DNA of 64,000 nt from NCBI RefSeq assembly GCF_014356525.2, contig NC_052506.1, forward strand, positions 21,727,916-21,791,915, written 5' to 3'. How positions within the stretch are numbered: the first letter of the stretch is position 1; every line of letters begins with the position of its first letter. The position numbers and the translations under genes were made by a program. Under the pieces are notes generated by a model that saw only the letters and a list, made by a program, of their open reading frames with translations, had not been told where the DNA came from and did not search any database. Of this stretch, positions 1 to 13,950 are shown in pieces. The stretch comes from Nilaparvata lugens. Its lineage: Eukaryota > Arthropoda > Insecta > Hemiptera > Delphacidae.

Positions 1-3000
1 GAGCCTGAACTACTTTTCTGGGAGTTGTTTAATTGTTAATGATTTAATTGAATTAAATATAGAAGTACCGTGTCACATTTATGAGTATGAGACTTTCGAA
101 TGGGGGAAAATACACAAAAAACCCTTGACAGAGGCGACAAGGAATTTGGTTCACTGACGTCCAGCTTAGCAATGAATTGGTCTACCGATATCTTAGAATT
201 AGAATTGGAGATTCAAGAGAATTCTCCAGAGTAACATATTCCTTCTTATGAAAATTCACCTTGAACATAGGTAGTATGTGTATTCTTTCTCCTTCCCATA
301 GTCCTCTAAGAACAAGAAAATATTCTGAGAAAATCGATCATGAATAACAATCAAGGGGCCCAGCCCGACAGGGGAATCCCATCAGAGCAAGGGAGTATAT
401 TACAGTGGGAGTTGGGTTACGTAGTAACAAGTTAGGAAGGTGAGCATGGAGATAAATTGGAACTGATGTGTTCACAGAGCAATGAAAAGAAGAGTGCAGT
501 GTTATTCTGGCAACATGAGATGGGAGAATAGAAAGAGGAAATGCAACCAACTTTTGCAATAGAATAAGTTTTCCATATTATTAAAATGCGGGTTTGCAGG
601 TTCTTCTCAAACATTTCAGAATATGCGCCATTTTCGTACGTTCGACCTCAAAGTTTGTAGTTCACTTCAACCATTCAGGTTATTATTTATTTATATGAGT
701 TGAGAATTGTGTAACTTATCAACAATACTTTCCGAGTTCCTTTCAAAATGATAGGATAAATTAATCATTCATTGCAGTTGGATCTAATCAGCGTTCAATG
801 TCATATCGTACCATGTTATACTTATGCATCGTATCTATACAGGAATCAATTTTTCATGGAGGAAATAGTCTTATATACTCGAGAAGTGAATCCACTTCAA
901 AAATTCTCTTTATCTCAGGAATTATTTTTGTTTTCTCAAAAGTTCCGACCTTGTCCATGGGTGATAGTTTTAATTTTTATTCAAAAATAAATTAACAAAT
1001 TATTTTATTAGTAATCAATGACTATAACGTTTTCAGGTGGAATCCGAGCCAATGTGAAGATACTTTAAAGCTCATAACTGATTTTTAGAGGAGCTGACCT
1101 CGAGTTACCTTTCTCATGACATCACTAACCGATATCGAATTCCACGCACTACAAGCGAGATTAATCACATCTCAATTTTGTTATCGAGCTTCTCACTAAA
1201 CAATATTGACTTTCCACAAACACGGAAAGCTAGAAGGTAAATTGGTCAGATAGTCAAGGTATCGGTCCAATTCATAAATTTTATATTGAAAGATAGCGAA
1301 ATTGATGGATCTATAATAAGTTGGTCCTAGGACGACATAATATTTACTTGGAATTGACTTGAGAAAACTCATCCCCAATCGGACACAGCTTGAAAATTGG
1401 AATTGAATCATCAATCCATTGTTCCAGTTTTCAATTGCTTGGAAATAGTAATAAATTCAAATCGTATTATCTCAAATCTATTACCGAAGTGCCTACTCAC
1501 CAAATTGAACGCAATAAAACTCATTCTTTACTTTTTCCAATTTCCCTCTCACCCTGTACCACCATCCGTTACACCCGTCAGAGGATTTTCATTTTTCATC
1601 ATTCCTTCATCCGACTCTTCCCATTGGTTCATTGTGGATATAGATTTCCCTAACCCTTTTTTCTCAAGAACAGCTCTTTCTCTCCTCTCACTCCTGCTAC
1701 ATATTGATTGCTAGAGTTCATTGCTTCTTGGAGCGGTAGTATTTGTGAGAGTTATGATTGGTTACATAGAATTAATGAGGCTAGCCAGTATCTGAATGTC
1801 AAAAAAAGAATGTGAACATCCATTTTCTAACATACACATTTTGGCCTCTAGAGTTTATCAACCAATTACCTAGAGACAATAATTATCTAGAGTTTATTGG
1901 CCAATTACCTATATCGACAATGTGAGAACTGAAGCTCAGGAAAGGAAAAAAATCATGAGTATAAATAAGGTGATATAAATAAGCATCACCATTGTGAGTA
2001 TTATCTGTATTTCAAATAGCATTCCATTTACTTCTTAGATTTCCCTTTCTCATCCCAAACATATTCCAAACATTGGTACCGGGCAACAGAAGATATTTTC
2101 CAATCGATAAACTATCAACCCGTACTTTTTACACACTGTTCAAACAAATTTCCACCATAACACGATATTTGTGTTGGATTAGTCTACAGTACAAGAAATA
2201 ATCCCATGTATTTAGAACGTTATGAGTTGAATGCAACAACACTATTAGTCTCAGTGTGACAACTGATGAGAGGTTGGGAGCTTTGGTAATTAGTGTGTCT
2301 TGTGTTGGCTGACTTGAATAGTTGTTGGGATTGTGTGCTTATCACACCAGCATGCATTGATTTGAAACAAAGGCAGTACAAAATTCCTCGCGGCACAAGC
2401 GCGCTTGTTCAGATGCTTGCTGTGATATTCAACTTAATTTTGCATTCTGACTGAGTTTCTCACTGGAGCATTTGATATACAAACAGCAAACAAGGGATGC
2501 GGTGTTGGGGAAAGATGTCTCTGATACAAGATTCTATCATGAAACCAAAAAGTTTTCGTAATAAGATTACATATTGCTGGTTGGTTGACTTGAAACTTGC
2601 TACTTTCATTGTACAGCAGACAATAATAATTGCAACAAGGCCTCCGATGATAAGAAATTTGAAAGATTTGATTTGGAATGGCGTTAATAACAAGTTGCTC
2701 TATGGAAATAGAATGATAATCGCATTATTTCATACACTGCATTACTCCTTCTGTAGTTGTATAGTCCTTCATACTTTTAATGTAATTCATGGTATGTAAT
2801 TACCATGGTATTACAATGTGAAAATCAAGAAATGGATAAACCTAAAATGAGTATCGATTGAAAATCCAATGTTCATAAGTGATGAGAGAGAGTTGATAAC
2901 ATGACAGTGACTCTCATCAATACAGTTAGGTACAGCTCCTAGGGTAGCGAAGTGAAAAGTCTTTCATACTTTTATACATAATACTGTACTACAGACTTTG

Positions 3001-3749
3001 CATATTTCCATTCCTGTTGCTCTTCTAGAGGCGCATATGGAGTTGAACTCTCGAAATTGTTATTATCAGCTATGATTTAAAAAAATGATTTTTGGAATCC
3101 ATGAATAAAATTGTAAAACTTTCATAAAACAGCAAACTTCATTCACTAGAGCTTTAGAAAAGTCTCTACAAAATAAAGATCAACAGTATCATAGTCTTTT
3201 TAAATTTTCCATGGTATAATATGATACTTATAAGCCATAAGACTTCATAGATAAGATATTATAATACTTCATTTGCTGTTACAACTTTGTTCAAGTCGTG
3301 TCTTGAAGCAATGTAATTAGAGCTTTAAAGGCAGTTTCAAGACTGTAGTGTCTACTTCATTTGTAAGTTAATCAATGGATATGCCAGTTTATATTCATGA
3401 ATATGGATGTAACGTAGCAGTCTGTATCTAATCATTTTTATGATTGAACTCATCGTAGCGCTTCAGCACTTGGATTAGACAGCTTCAGTGGTACAAATAG
3501 TATCTTACGTCACATGGACGGGAGGAGCCTTTTGCAGGCGAGAATAGTGTTTCTAGTCGAGGCGTTAGACGAGACTGGAACTCCATTCAAGCACTGTAAA
3601 ATACATTCACGTCCAAGTAGCGTACACTTTTTCTTGTCATAATAATATAAAGAAGAATAATTGAGAAATACATTACCTGCTTGTGGTGAAGTTACTACAT
3701 GAATTCTATAAACATAACCTAGTTTACAAATTCCGGATCAGGAATTTTG
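1..3749. other. Non-coding stretch, no gene seen
   Basis: This is AT-rich sequence with frequent stops in all frames and no recognisable coding segment. The only structure I noted is a diverged tandem duplication of about 33 bases (about 1848-1879 and 1887-1920) sharing the core ctagagttta and ccaattacct. It could be intergenic or intronic. Confidence 0.5.
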
Positions 3750-4395
3750 TGGAAGTTGAAAAAACTGCCAACAGTTTGCAATTGAATAATTACATTTTCT
3801 CGAATTTCGAGCTTATTTTCAATTTTAGGAGAAAATGTTACTGAACATTAATTGTAGAGATTTTCATGCTCAATCTTTTCCACTTGAATTTTTTTGTTTA
3901 AATTTTATCTTAAGCCTGATAATTGAGAATCTAAAATCAAACTTTGCATAGATGAGGCGGAGCTCCTGAAATTTTTACAGATAAGTTACTTGTGGCAGTT
4001 GATAGAGCTTATCAATGACTATTTTAGGTATAAATTTGATCAAAAACGTTGGAGCCGTTTTCGAGAAAATCGCGTAAAACCCTGTTTTTGACAACATTTT
4101 CGTTATTTCAGCTATTTGGATTGCATTTGATCGAAATTGTGTCGGATCCTTATACTGTAAGGACCTTAAGTTCCAAATTTCAAGTCATTCCGTTAATTGG
4201 GAGATGAGATATCGTGTACACAGACGCACATACACTCATACACACACACTCACACACATACAGATCAATACCCAAAAACCACTTTCTTGGACTCAGGGGA
4301 CCTTGAAACGTATAGAAATTTAGAAATTGGAGTACCTTAATTTTTTTCGGAAAGACATACTTTCCTTACCTATGATAATAGGGCAAGGAAAGTAG
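3750..4395. repeat. Dispersed repeat ending in CA-rich tract and hairpin
   Basis: The region has three parts: an A/T-rich body, a tandem stretch of cacaca-type repeats at about 4213-4262, and a terminal perfect 10-bp inverted repeat (tactttcctt and aaggaaagta, 4358-4394) around a short loop. I believe this composite recurs many times in planthopper-type genomes, but that is recall and not a search. There is no ORF. It may be a non-autonomous element; its left boundary is uncertain. Confidence 0.45.
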
Positions 4396-7300
4396 AAACT
4401 GATAAATTGGACGCTATACTTGAAAGAGTAAACATTTTATTCGTATGGCTTTTGTTGGTTAGTAGACATCCTACTTAGAAGAGAGAAATCCACTTAAAAA
4501 TAAATATTCAAAATGGAAGATATGAGTCATTTGTAAATGGGAGTAAGGTTCGATGAGAATATACTACAACTGCTGATTGGAGTATGTCATGTTATATTGC
4601 ACTCTGGTCATGGAACTATTCCGTGGATTTTATTTCAAAAATAATTATTGGCTTTGGCTTTTAACTTAACTCGTTTTTTCGGTGAAGACATCACGATGTT
4701 TTTGAATGTAGATAACGCACAAAACCCTTCTTATTCTATCAAAGAATATAAGAAAAACTACATCTCATTCTCTACTAACTATCCTATGTTGGACCATTCT
4801 CATGTTTTAAAAATAATTTAATCAGTGGCTGTGAGGATATTCTCCCAATTTTTCAGAAATAGTTTGCATACCATTCTAGAACTGGCATAGGATATAGGAT
4901 TCAGAGATAGAAGCACTTGAAACTCTAGACTGGGATTCGGATAATAATTCGGGTAAACTCCTCTCAACTTGAGCCCGAACCACTTAGCATTATTACTTCT
5001 ACGATCGGTTGGATATCTGCAATGCGCTATTCCCATCATGACCAACATTAGGTTGTCATTGAATCCTCTTCATTACGAAGGAGAAGTGAGAAGTAATGGA
5101 AAGAAAGGTGAACCACAACGATTTATAAAAATCTACGATCATTCTCAACATTTTTTCAATCGCTGACGATATAATTGAGCAATTGAATCCTATACTATAC
5201 CAATTTTTCAAAACAGAATCATGAAAAATTGTGCTGTCATGTTACAATATCACTCACAATAATAATCATGCTGTGCTGGATACTATTCCCGGATTTTCTA
5301 ATTGATTCATGGATATAATCAATGCATGGAATACGGAACACGATAAAATAGGCTATATATTATTCAAAATCAAGAATAATAAATCTTAAAGTGTTACCTA
5401 CACACAAGTCTTGAGAATAACCATCAATTTCAAAAGTATTTTGTTCTAATCACATAATAATTTTTCTTAATAGAGAGATCTTGATCATCACTGATGTTTC
5501 GCTCACATTGGTTCTAACTTCAAGTGAATCAAAAGTTGAATTTTAGAGCAGCATTGACGAAAAATTATCACTTTTTCATAACTTGAAGTTGACGAAATGG
5601 TTGCTTTACACAAAAAAAGGCTTCTAGACACTTGGATCACACAAGTTGATTCAAACATTTTCCATTTGAATTTTCTTGCGTGGTTTAATTTTTTTCACAT
5701 CAACTTGGAGAGGAGTTCAACATCTAAACATTGGATATTTTCAGATTAGAATGAATGTTTCGATTCGCTGTTTTGTTTCAAATATAGAATTCAAATTGCG
5801 GAAATACGTGAATGAATGTATTGAGTAAAGTTAATGTTTTCTGGTTTTTAACAAAAGTTTTCACATTTTCAGGACTTTAAACAAAGTTGAAGTTTATCAT
5901 TTTTCATTTTTCTCTATGGTATAGGCATCGCAGTTGGTATTTCTACGAACAGGCATCTCCATTCTGGCTCAATATTGACGTTGAGCCGCTCAAGCTCAAA
6001 GTACGGCTCTGTTTGTTTCCACTGAGCTAGCTTGTAGCAGTTGATTCGCTGTAAACAATTACACTCTGTTCTCTCCTCTCTCGTGAAACGAAGAGATTTT
6101 CACAAAATTGATGATTCTGAAATTTCAAAAGTTGCTCGGGTTTCTGCAGGATTTCTGCTCACAATAGGAGAGCATAGTTAATTAAATTCATATCTCAGAC
6201 GGCCAACGTTCCGTGCTGAAATTCAGCTCCGGCCAATTGAAATGAACAGAAAACGAAGAGAAGAGAAACTCTGCAAGAAAAGAGAATGAGTGGGAAAGAG
6301 AATGAGAGCGGAGAGAAGATGGCCGGTGTTAGGAAGAGGCAACCACCAGTGTTCAAAGAGGAGGCGCCTTTGCAAGACTTTGGGATTCCATGAATATTTA
6401 AAAGCTTCTATGCTCTCGTGAGAAGCTACTGTTGAAGTTGGAACGGAAGTGAGTTTGGAGGCTCCTTGCAAAGAAGCCGCCTGGAGATTCTCGACAACCA
6501 CACTCACAAGTATTTGGACGCGTGAAAAATCTTATCACATCAGTATGAAAACTGAATTCCAATAATAAAGTGGCTTTGAAAGCTTGAAAGATGGATGAAG
6601 ATTTCTTATGTAGATTGTATCAGTGTATGTTTGATCCTGTTTCCCTCTTACTCAATTCCGTGAAACTTTTTGATGATACGATTCATGAGATTTTTACGAT
6701 CTGATTTCTTGGTGAAAATTGTGCTGCGATTCTATAACTTTCATAGAAGAAATTGCTATCTAGCTATTCATAAACATAATTCATCAATTACTATTATTGT
6801 AGAGCACAATCATCTTAATATGATTCTCTGAAACCTGTCTCACTAGAAATAGTGAAATATTTTAACTGTGGAAATTTCAATAGAAAAATTGTACAGTAGC
6901 TACAGAGATATTTGATTCGCAGTATCCAAAAAAAATATTTTTGAGAGTATCTGGAGCATATTATCAAAAAGCATCTGGATGAGAGAATTATTTCCCACTC
7001 AATCGATCATAAATGAGTTCAAATACGGGAAAAAGGAATGAAATAACCTCTTGCTCTGCAATTTCAAAACAGCATCTAGGCCATATGACACGTACTACCA
7101 TTTCGCAAATCAATAATGTATATAAAAACAATTATATACGAACTTTTCATATAGATCCATAGGTATATCTATATCTTCGGATAAAGTTTCTTCACGAAGG
7201 GAGTGTATTTGTTATAGAAGATTCTCCAAACTATTATTCTAAAACTTCACATTCGATATTCATGTCTAAACAACTAACACACATTTGTCTCGGAAGAAGA

Positions 7301-7753
7301 AAGAACTGACAGACTAGATGGAAATTGGTACCTTACGACGACACTGAAGAATTACCGTCATTACAATACGTTTACCGTGAGTTTGACAGTGACGTGGCTA
7401 CGGTGAGCCCAATGTGTGAGGACTGTTCCAACGCTAGATCTTCTTTTCATAAATTGCGAGCTGACAGCTCGTGGGAAAGTTATCATGACGACTCACTTTG
7501 GCCGACTTTCTTCTGCTATTCTCCACTCCACCAATCCATTCTATGGGATGATATACGATGGAGATGAAGATCTTATTCAGTAAAGCATACATAATAATAG
7601 TTTATTCTCAAATTGATCACATTGTAATGGCTGACAATTGCATTTCCGTGTTTTTTTTTAGTCCAGGAGATTTGATTCCCAAGATTACCAAGATTGGATA
7701 CCCTATTTGGTAATTTTTTCCAACAATCAAAATTGCCTAAGTAAGACGGCTCC
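4396..7753. other. Non-coding stretch, no gene supported
   Basis: This is AT-rich DNA. A short stem (ggctcaa/ttgagcc) lies near 5966-5990 and a purine-rich GA patch at about 6240-6330. An open segment of 86 codons with many Asp, Glu and Cys/Trp residues runs 7310-7567 on the plus strand, but it lacks an in-frame ATG at its start and I recognise no domain, so it is not called as a gene. Confidence 0.4.
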
Positions 7754-7756
7754 TAA

Positions 7757-8060
7757 AGCCGTGTCCACACTGAACAAATGTTCGACATACATGTTCGGCA
7801 AACCTGTTTGTTGAGGGGCTCGGGGACAAACATTTCGAAAAGTACAATCAGCGTTTGTCAAACAAAAAATTACTGTTTTTCCAAACATTTTCAGTGTTTG
7901 CTGTAAAACATAAAAACCTGTTCTCCCCACTTACAAATATTTTGTTTAGTGACGCGTCAACACTGGCCCCGGCAAACATTGTTTGTCAAACATAATAAAA
8001 TTTTCCCAAACTGTTTCAACAAACATGTTTGTCGAACATCTGTTTAGTATGGATACGGCT
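7757..8060. mobile_element. MITE, 304 bp, TAA target duplication
   Basis: The two ends form terminal inverted repeats of about 40 bp. The left end starts agccgtgtccacactgaaca, and the reverse complement of the right end reads agccgtatccatactaaaca. The 3-bp sequence taa sits directly outside each end (7754-7756 and 8061-8063). The interior has no ORF and contains repeated caaacatt/tttgtc motifs. A 3-bp TWA duplication is typical of PIF/Harbinger-type DNA transposons, so a Harbinger-derived MITE is the likely class. That class is inferred; the inverted repeats and duplication are seen directly. Confidence 0.85.
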
Positions 8061-9266
8061 TAAGAATGCAAAGTAGTTTTTTGAGCATCCGGAAAAAGAA
8101 TTGATGAATCCAAAATATCCAGGTAAGAGCAAGTAAAAATGGTTATTTTTTACATAAGCTCATATTCTACCATCAGATCTGATTCTTTTTTATTCAATGA
8201 ACTAATGAAATGAATACAGTTTATTCTTGTAGTGTAGGGTATGTATTCATGTGCAAACAGTTTATCAATTATTTATACATATGATACGATACCACATGAA
8301 CATGGATGATCGAACATTATTTAATTTTCAAGCCATCAACATTGCAATGCTACTGATTAACTCAACTGTTTTCTCCCTAGATTTCAAGGTATTTGGATAC
8401 TAATATGTGTCAAAATGAGTCTCTCTAGTAAGTAATTTTCTATATCATTGAATGAAATTTTATAGCTCCCCCTGTTAATTTCCTTCACCGATACTACATC
8501 ACATCCAAAGATCTGAATTGTATTAGCCCTAATAGCTAGAAATATCAATCACAATTATTAAGCTTGATAGAACAGCAATATCATCGGATGAGGTTGAATG
8601 TGATCTAGCTAATTGGGTGAATGGATTAAGGGAGCTGCATCCAGTTCCAGCAGCTCTAGTTCTAATTGTAACCAGCAATATTGAGCTTACGTGACTGAAG
8701 GTGATTTCCAATCAGTATCAATAGATTCACAGAGTGTCAAAAGTGAACAATTATACGGCAAGCAGAATAGGAACAAACAAAGTTTGTGGGTGGGTGATGA
8801 CAAACAAATTAACTTCGAGTGCCATTAAATTTGAGCTGGAAACTGTTCGAAACCGCTCCACAATGCACGCGACGATAATAGAGTAATTTTCGATGTATTG
8901 ATAACAGTATAACAACGGTGTCAGTATTATCGATTACTATCAGACAAGTGAGTACAGGACAGAATGTCGCTAGATTGGCGTAAAATTAATTTTGAAAATG
9001 TAGACAGCGCGTCAAAGGAAGCAATAATTGCAATTACATCGGTGTCTGATAGCAACCGCGTTTTGCATTCAGTGTAGCTGGCCAATTAGCACCACAAAAC
9101 AACGAATTACTCCGGAATTGAGGTGTTCTGGTCGTATCAGTGCTACGCTATCTGCTGCACCCAATCGCCCACCTCAATTACACATCAAATCCACCTCCTA
9201 TGCATGGGAATTATGTCGTTCTCAAATATCATGTTGGTTAATCTTAAATCTGTACTCCATGAAAAA

Positions 9267-9375
9267 TGAAGAATGAATGTATATTGAAGAATGGGGTTTT
9301 ATTGAAGAATGAGTTTATATTGAAGAATGAGTTTATATTGAAGAATAAATTTAATGTATATTGAACAATGAATGT
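9267..9375. repeat. Minisatellite, about 20-bp unit
   Basis: There are about five imperfect copies of a unit resembling gtttatattgaagaatga in tandem. The middle copies are nearly identical and the edge copies are degraded. Confidence 0.8.
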
Positions 9376-12300
9376 ATATAAATGTTTATCCGTCAAAATG
9401 CATGACGAGATGAGAGTAATTGGATAATATTGAATACATCGAATTACAAACGACATTGTGAACAATGTATTGCACTTGTTCACATGCACTATTTCACTCA
9501 GTTCATAATCAGTTGTTATATGATATGATATGATGTAATCATTTCATAACTGAATTCCATATTTATATTTTCAATCAATGGAGCTGGTAGTAGTAATCAA
9601 TTTCACTTTATATCTCTTATTGAAGGCATGCCTTCTTTGAAGTGTTGATGAAGTTAATTTAACAACACAGTTACTTCCTAACAACACAGTCACTTGAATG
9701 AAAATTTTATTGAAATAGGCCTGAACTCATCGATAACCAATAGTCGAATAAGGTAAATACTAGACAAAACAAACAAGCCCAAGTCCAAACCAAAACTCAT
9801 CATGCATTGGTGTTCACGTTTTGTTGCAATGATGAATATAAAGTTAGAGAAGAATTTTAAAAATATTGATAAAAAATAAACAGGTCCAACGAGGTATTCA
9901 TCCATTTTATACATTATCCATGTTGTCCTTAATGAATCATATTAGAATTTGAACAACCATAACCATGAAATAAAACAACCAGCTTTTTCAACATTCTACA
10001 AAATGACCTTTGATTGTTTCCATTAATGGAACCGATTTTTGTATGCCAAAACCAATTCAGTTGCTTTCAACAGTATATTTAATGATTTCTAGGGTTTTAT
10101 TGGCCTACTAGGGTCATAGTGATTTAATGGGTCAGCGACGGTCACTTGATAATGACACTGAAGTAAATTCCGAAAATACGTGCTTGCAAAGCATAAACGA
10201 CAAAAATGGTTTCTCTTTAAGCGGAAAATGTCACCATAAACCGATAAATTATGATCGGTTATAGAGAAATAGTAATGTTATTCTAAGAATATGATTGTCT
10301 CGGTATCTAATATCAGTTAGAATATCTCTGTTGAATTACGGAGGGATACGGCGTAATAAAATTTGATTAAAATTTTGCATTTTTCCACATTATATTATTT
10401 CCCAGTCTCATTCAATCGTATGTGTCATTTTCCTTCTGAATTCTAGTTGGCCTAGATAAATATTGAGTACAAGGACGACAAAGCTATCAAATTATTAGAG
10501 AAGGAATGAGACAAACCAGAACCATGAGCAATTTCGACCAAACTAGATTGAGACTCCTATTTCTTGTGTATCATAAAACCTTCATTCATCTTATCTGCTC
10601 TATTTTCTCTACTGGAAAACGTCTTGGGTCGATGTTTAAATGTACTAAGTGATATTTCAAGATAAGGTTACAAAACATATAAATAACTATGTAGAGCACA
10701 TCTCTATGTCTGCTACACAGACTGATCCAGGCCTGTTCCTTTCATGAATATTCTCATTGGCAAAATTAAATTTATGAACTATCACAAAATAAAGTCAAAT
10801 TTGATTTCATATGAGTTAGAAAAAGTGTGATCGACACCCAGTTCTCAACGTGAAATATACATTCATGGCATAAGTTAACTAAATATAACAGCATAAAATA
10901 ATCAACTAAGAATACGTTACCAGTAAATGGACAAGATAAAATACATTTATCAAGAGAATGGTATGAATTATGGGATCACAACAAAGCATTGAAGTAAGAA
11001 TCTGTAGAAACAAGGATAGTGTGATTGAGAGTTAATTAAAATATTCGGAACGCATAATAGGCTTACTAAATGCTCTTGATATTGTTCGGATATAAAAATG
11101 TGTTCCTCATTATTTTCTTTTCAACTTTGTTTCAAAATTCTATCTCACTGATATATATCTGATAAAATAGTTCGAATCCCTGTGTTAATTATAATTGATA
11201 CTGTGGTAAACTATGACACGCGCTAACAATCGATATCGCTTGAATTTGAAAGTATAATTAAATCCAACATGTTACTCGGAAATGTAATGTGTTTCTCAAA
11301 ATGAGATATATAGCCTAACACAAATTTAACAACAGAGTTCAAGGTAGGAATTTTTAATCATATTCAATTTCAATCTTTGAAGATGGTTGAGTGATTGATG
11401 ATCTTTGAGGTTGAGTGGTAGAGAGGACTTAAAAGTCCTAACTCCACCTAGTAAGGATTTTTTTCATTTCATTTCATGGTCGATTTGGAGGGCTGTGATA
11501 TCAAATTCATGGAACAGAAGATTGGACTTTGTATTAATTTTCACTGAATCATGCAAAATGGGAAATTGAAGTTAATGAAAAATGTACACAACTCTGCGAG
11601 TTCTCTTTTCTGTACAAGAACTCCAAACAGAGGAATTGGGGAGCCAATAATCGAGAATAACGCGGCATTATCATTCACTTCAATTTTTCAGGGTCGGCAA
11701 GGCTTGTTCAATAACATTCAATTCAATATTATCCAACTCTAGAGGCAACGGGGCTTTCTCTGAAAACAATAGTATTAATATCAGATAATACGAGCCCAGA
11801 ATATGTGATGATGAGATCAGCGTTGCTGGGTGGAATGGAAACGTGTTCCATTCACTACAAAGAGAATGCAGATAAGTGCGGCGTACAGTCGGAGTTGGTC
11901 CAACTCTTAACATGGCTGTTTCCACTTTCCCCGTTTCAATTTTCCTCTTCTTCGAGAGCCCTTTCGTTTCGTTTTTATACAAGCGCTTTGTTCAGCAGCT
12001 AGATTTGTTCTCCAAATGGTGGTGGTGCAAAAGACATTGTCCTTCCTTGATAATGCCATGTATCTCCATTTCTACTCCCTATATTTATTGCAACATTCCT
12101 CCTCCAGCTGGGTTTCGCAGTCTAACGCGGTCTTTTATGTACGCAACGCTTTCTGCTTTTCTCTAGAGAGAAGAGAATGAGAGCGCGAAACGGTGGTAAA
12201 TGGGGGACAGAAATGAAGAGAAAACTGCTGTGCAGCGTATATGAAATGAAGGGTGTGAAAAAAGCAGAGTAAAAAGGCACCTCGAACTCTGAAATTCCTA

Positions 12301-12421
12301 TTCTTTCGGCACAGTGAATTCCAGCACACGCTATATTACTGGATATGATGACTTCATAATCCAGACCAAATCAAACTATGGAAGTTTCTACTACTCTATA
12401 GAGATCATAATACGGAACCGT

Positions 12422-12650
12422 AATTCGGAAGTGAGTAGAGGGATGAATCCAGCAAGAGAGACATTTGAACAGATATTGTGGATTCATTAACAGGTAGATT
12501 CACCCATCCAGGAATTTTCCGATCTTCTTAATACGGGAGTGAGTAGAGATAAATTCAGCATGATTGGAATTCCTAAATGGAACATTCTATCAGGTATTGT
12601 AGAATTGATTAAAAGGCGAAGGACAGATTAATGCATCAAGAATTCATCCT
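12422..12650. repeat. Diverged direct duplication, about 110-bp unit
   Basis: Two adjacent blocks share the core gagtgagtagag, then aat(c)cagca, then acatt(t/c)..cag(a/g)tattgt(g/a)ga and attaa, in the same order and with similar spacing. The blocks start at about 12422 and 12530. The duplication looks old because many positions differ. Confidence 0.45.
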
Positions 12651-13783
12651 TTGAAGAAGTATTTTGAAAATCTAAGTCCATCTTCTGGGGCTTTTCCACA
12701 GTTTTTGACCTAGTTTCCTGTCTCAAGTATGTTACATGAAAAGAATACGATGATAAAAACATAAAATTAATAATTATTGAACATTTCAATTAATATTCTC
12801 GTGACTTAATTTTCATGGAGTAATTGCGATGAATCAATCATCCAGTTAAGCTACTCTTTGATATATCTCTTTGGACAGCAAATCATGAAAGAAATTATGA
12901 GGTTTTCAAGGCTCATATGAATCATAAACCTTGATCAGCTGAAACTACTCCATTATTCCTCTACAAAAAGAATACATTCAGCATAATTCTGGTTCTTGTA
13001 TTCAATTACTCTAACGGGAATAGATGTTGGTGAGTCATGCTTTATGAGGTGATATTGAAGAAACCCCTAGAGAATTCAATAAACCTCATCTTTAAAGCAC
13101 TTTCCAATCTTTGAAGTTTCTAAATTTCAAATAGAAAAGATTGTTGAATAATTGTCTATTGAGATAATCATGGATACAAAATGTGATTAAAAACTTAGAT
13201 TTAAAAATTGGAAAATAAGTCAAAAAGATACCTCTTTTCCAATGATAATCTGACAAAATCAATAAGTTTTCATTTTTCTGAAAAGATAAAAGACCTTAAA
13301 GTAAGATTAATTGGAATAAATCTACCCTTTCAACCCTTTTCCAAGCTAAATTTGTAACAATCTAAGAGTAAAATGCACTATTTTCCCTTTTGGAGAGAAA
13401 TTCTTTCCTCTATTTGCCTGGAAGAGTTAAAAACAGTTCTGATCGGAGATATTACTGAGAGTTAAACAGGGGAAATCGAACAATCTATGTACTTAGTGAA
13501 AGAATACTGATGTTTGGCAAGCAATTTAGCGCCGGCGAACGATATGCGGCGATCTGTGCTTCGTCTAATCACTATCGATGTTTTTTCTTTTATTTTGTTC
13601 GGGGAAATTGGAGGCAGGCAGGCTGACGGTGTGATGATGATGATGCGGGTCGGTGGTGTGGGGGGGGGAACTCCTAATGAAGAGTCATGAGGGGTCGTGA
13701 GGAAGGAGGGTTGGGAGGAGGGGTCAGGTGGTGTGATGATGATAGAGAAGTTAGCTGGTGAAAGCATGAGCAGACAGACTCAC

Positions 13784-13950
13784 CTTGAAGCTTGCCGTGC
13801 GGAGTCCAGGTCACCACTGGCGGCTTTCGCTTGCTCGGCGCTCGGCCCGGTTCCCGCGGTTCGTTGTTCGCAACTCGTTGTGCGCAGAACCAGCTTCATT
13901 GCTCCACGTAGAGCGCTCCCTACGATACACTCACTTCACTTCACTTCAGC
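13784..13950 (-). other. CpG-rich candidate first exon with splice donor
   Basis: In an AT-rich setting, about 140 bases here are strongly GC-rich, with about 17 CpG dinucleotides counted by eye. On the minus strand the island ends at a near-ideal insect 5' splice site, CAAG followed by GTGAGT (donor GT at 13783-13782). On the same strand an ATG at about 13898 opens a frame that runs about 38 codons into the donor, so the exon could be coding or 5' UTR. Any such gene would continue toward position 1 through a large intron. I see no matching downstream exon in the window, so the assignment is tentative. Confidence 0.35.

Larger units (their letters stand above)
8064..13460. other. Non-coding stretch, no gene supported
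   Basis: No coding region can be supported in these 5.4 kb. The stretch includes the minisatellite at 9267-9375, an old duplication at about 12422-12650 and a GA-rich patch at about 12160-12260. Short open frames near 11550-12330 look like chance ORFs: they overlap each other on both strands and show no domain. Confidence 0.4.

Noticed and set aside
11168..11182. gttcgaatccc resembling a tRNA T-arm
   Set aside because: The upstream sequence cannot form the D-arm, anticodon arm or acceptor stem of a tRNA.
13462..13767. 101-codon minus-strand frame rich in Pro, Thr and Ile
   Set aside because: It lies in the putative intron beyond the donor at 13783 and derives from GATGATG-type low-complexity sequence.
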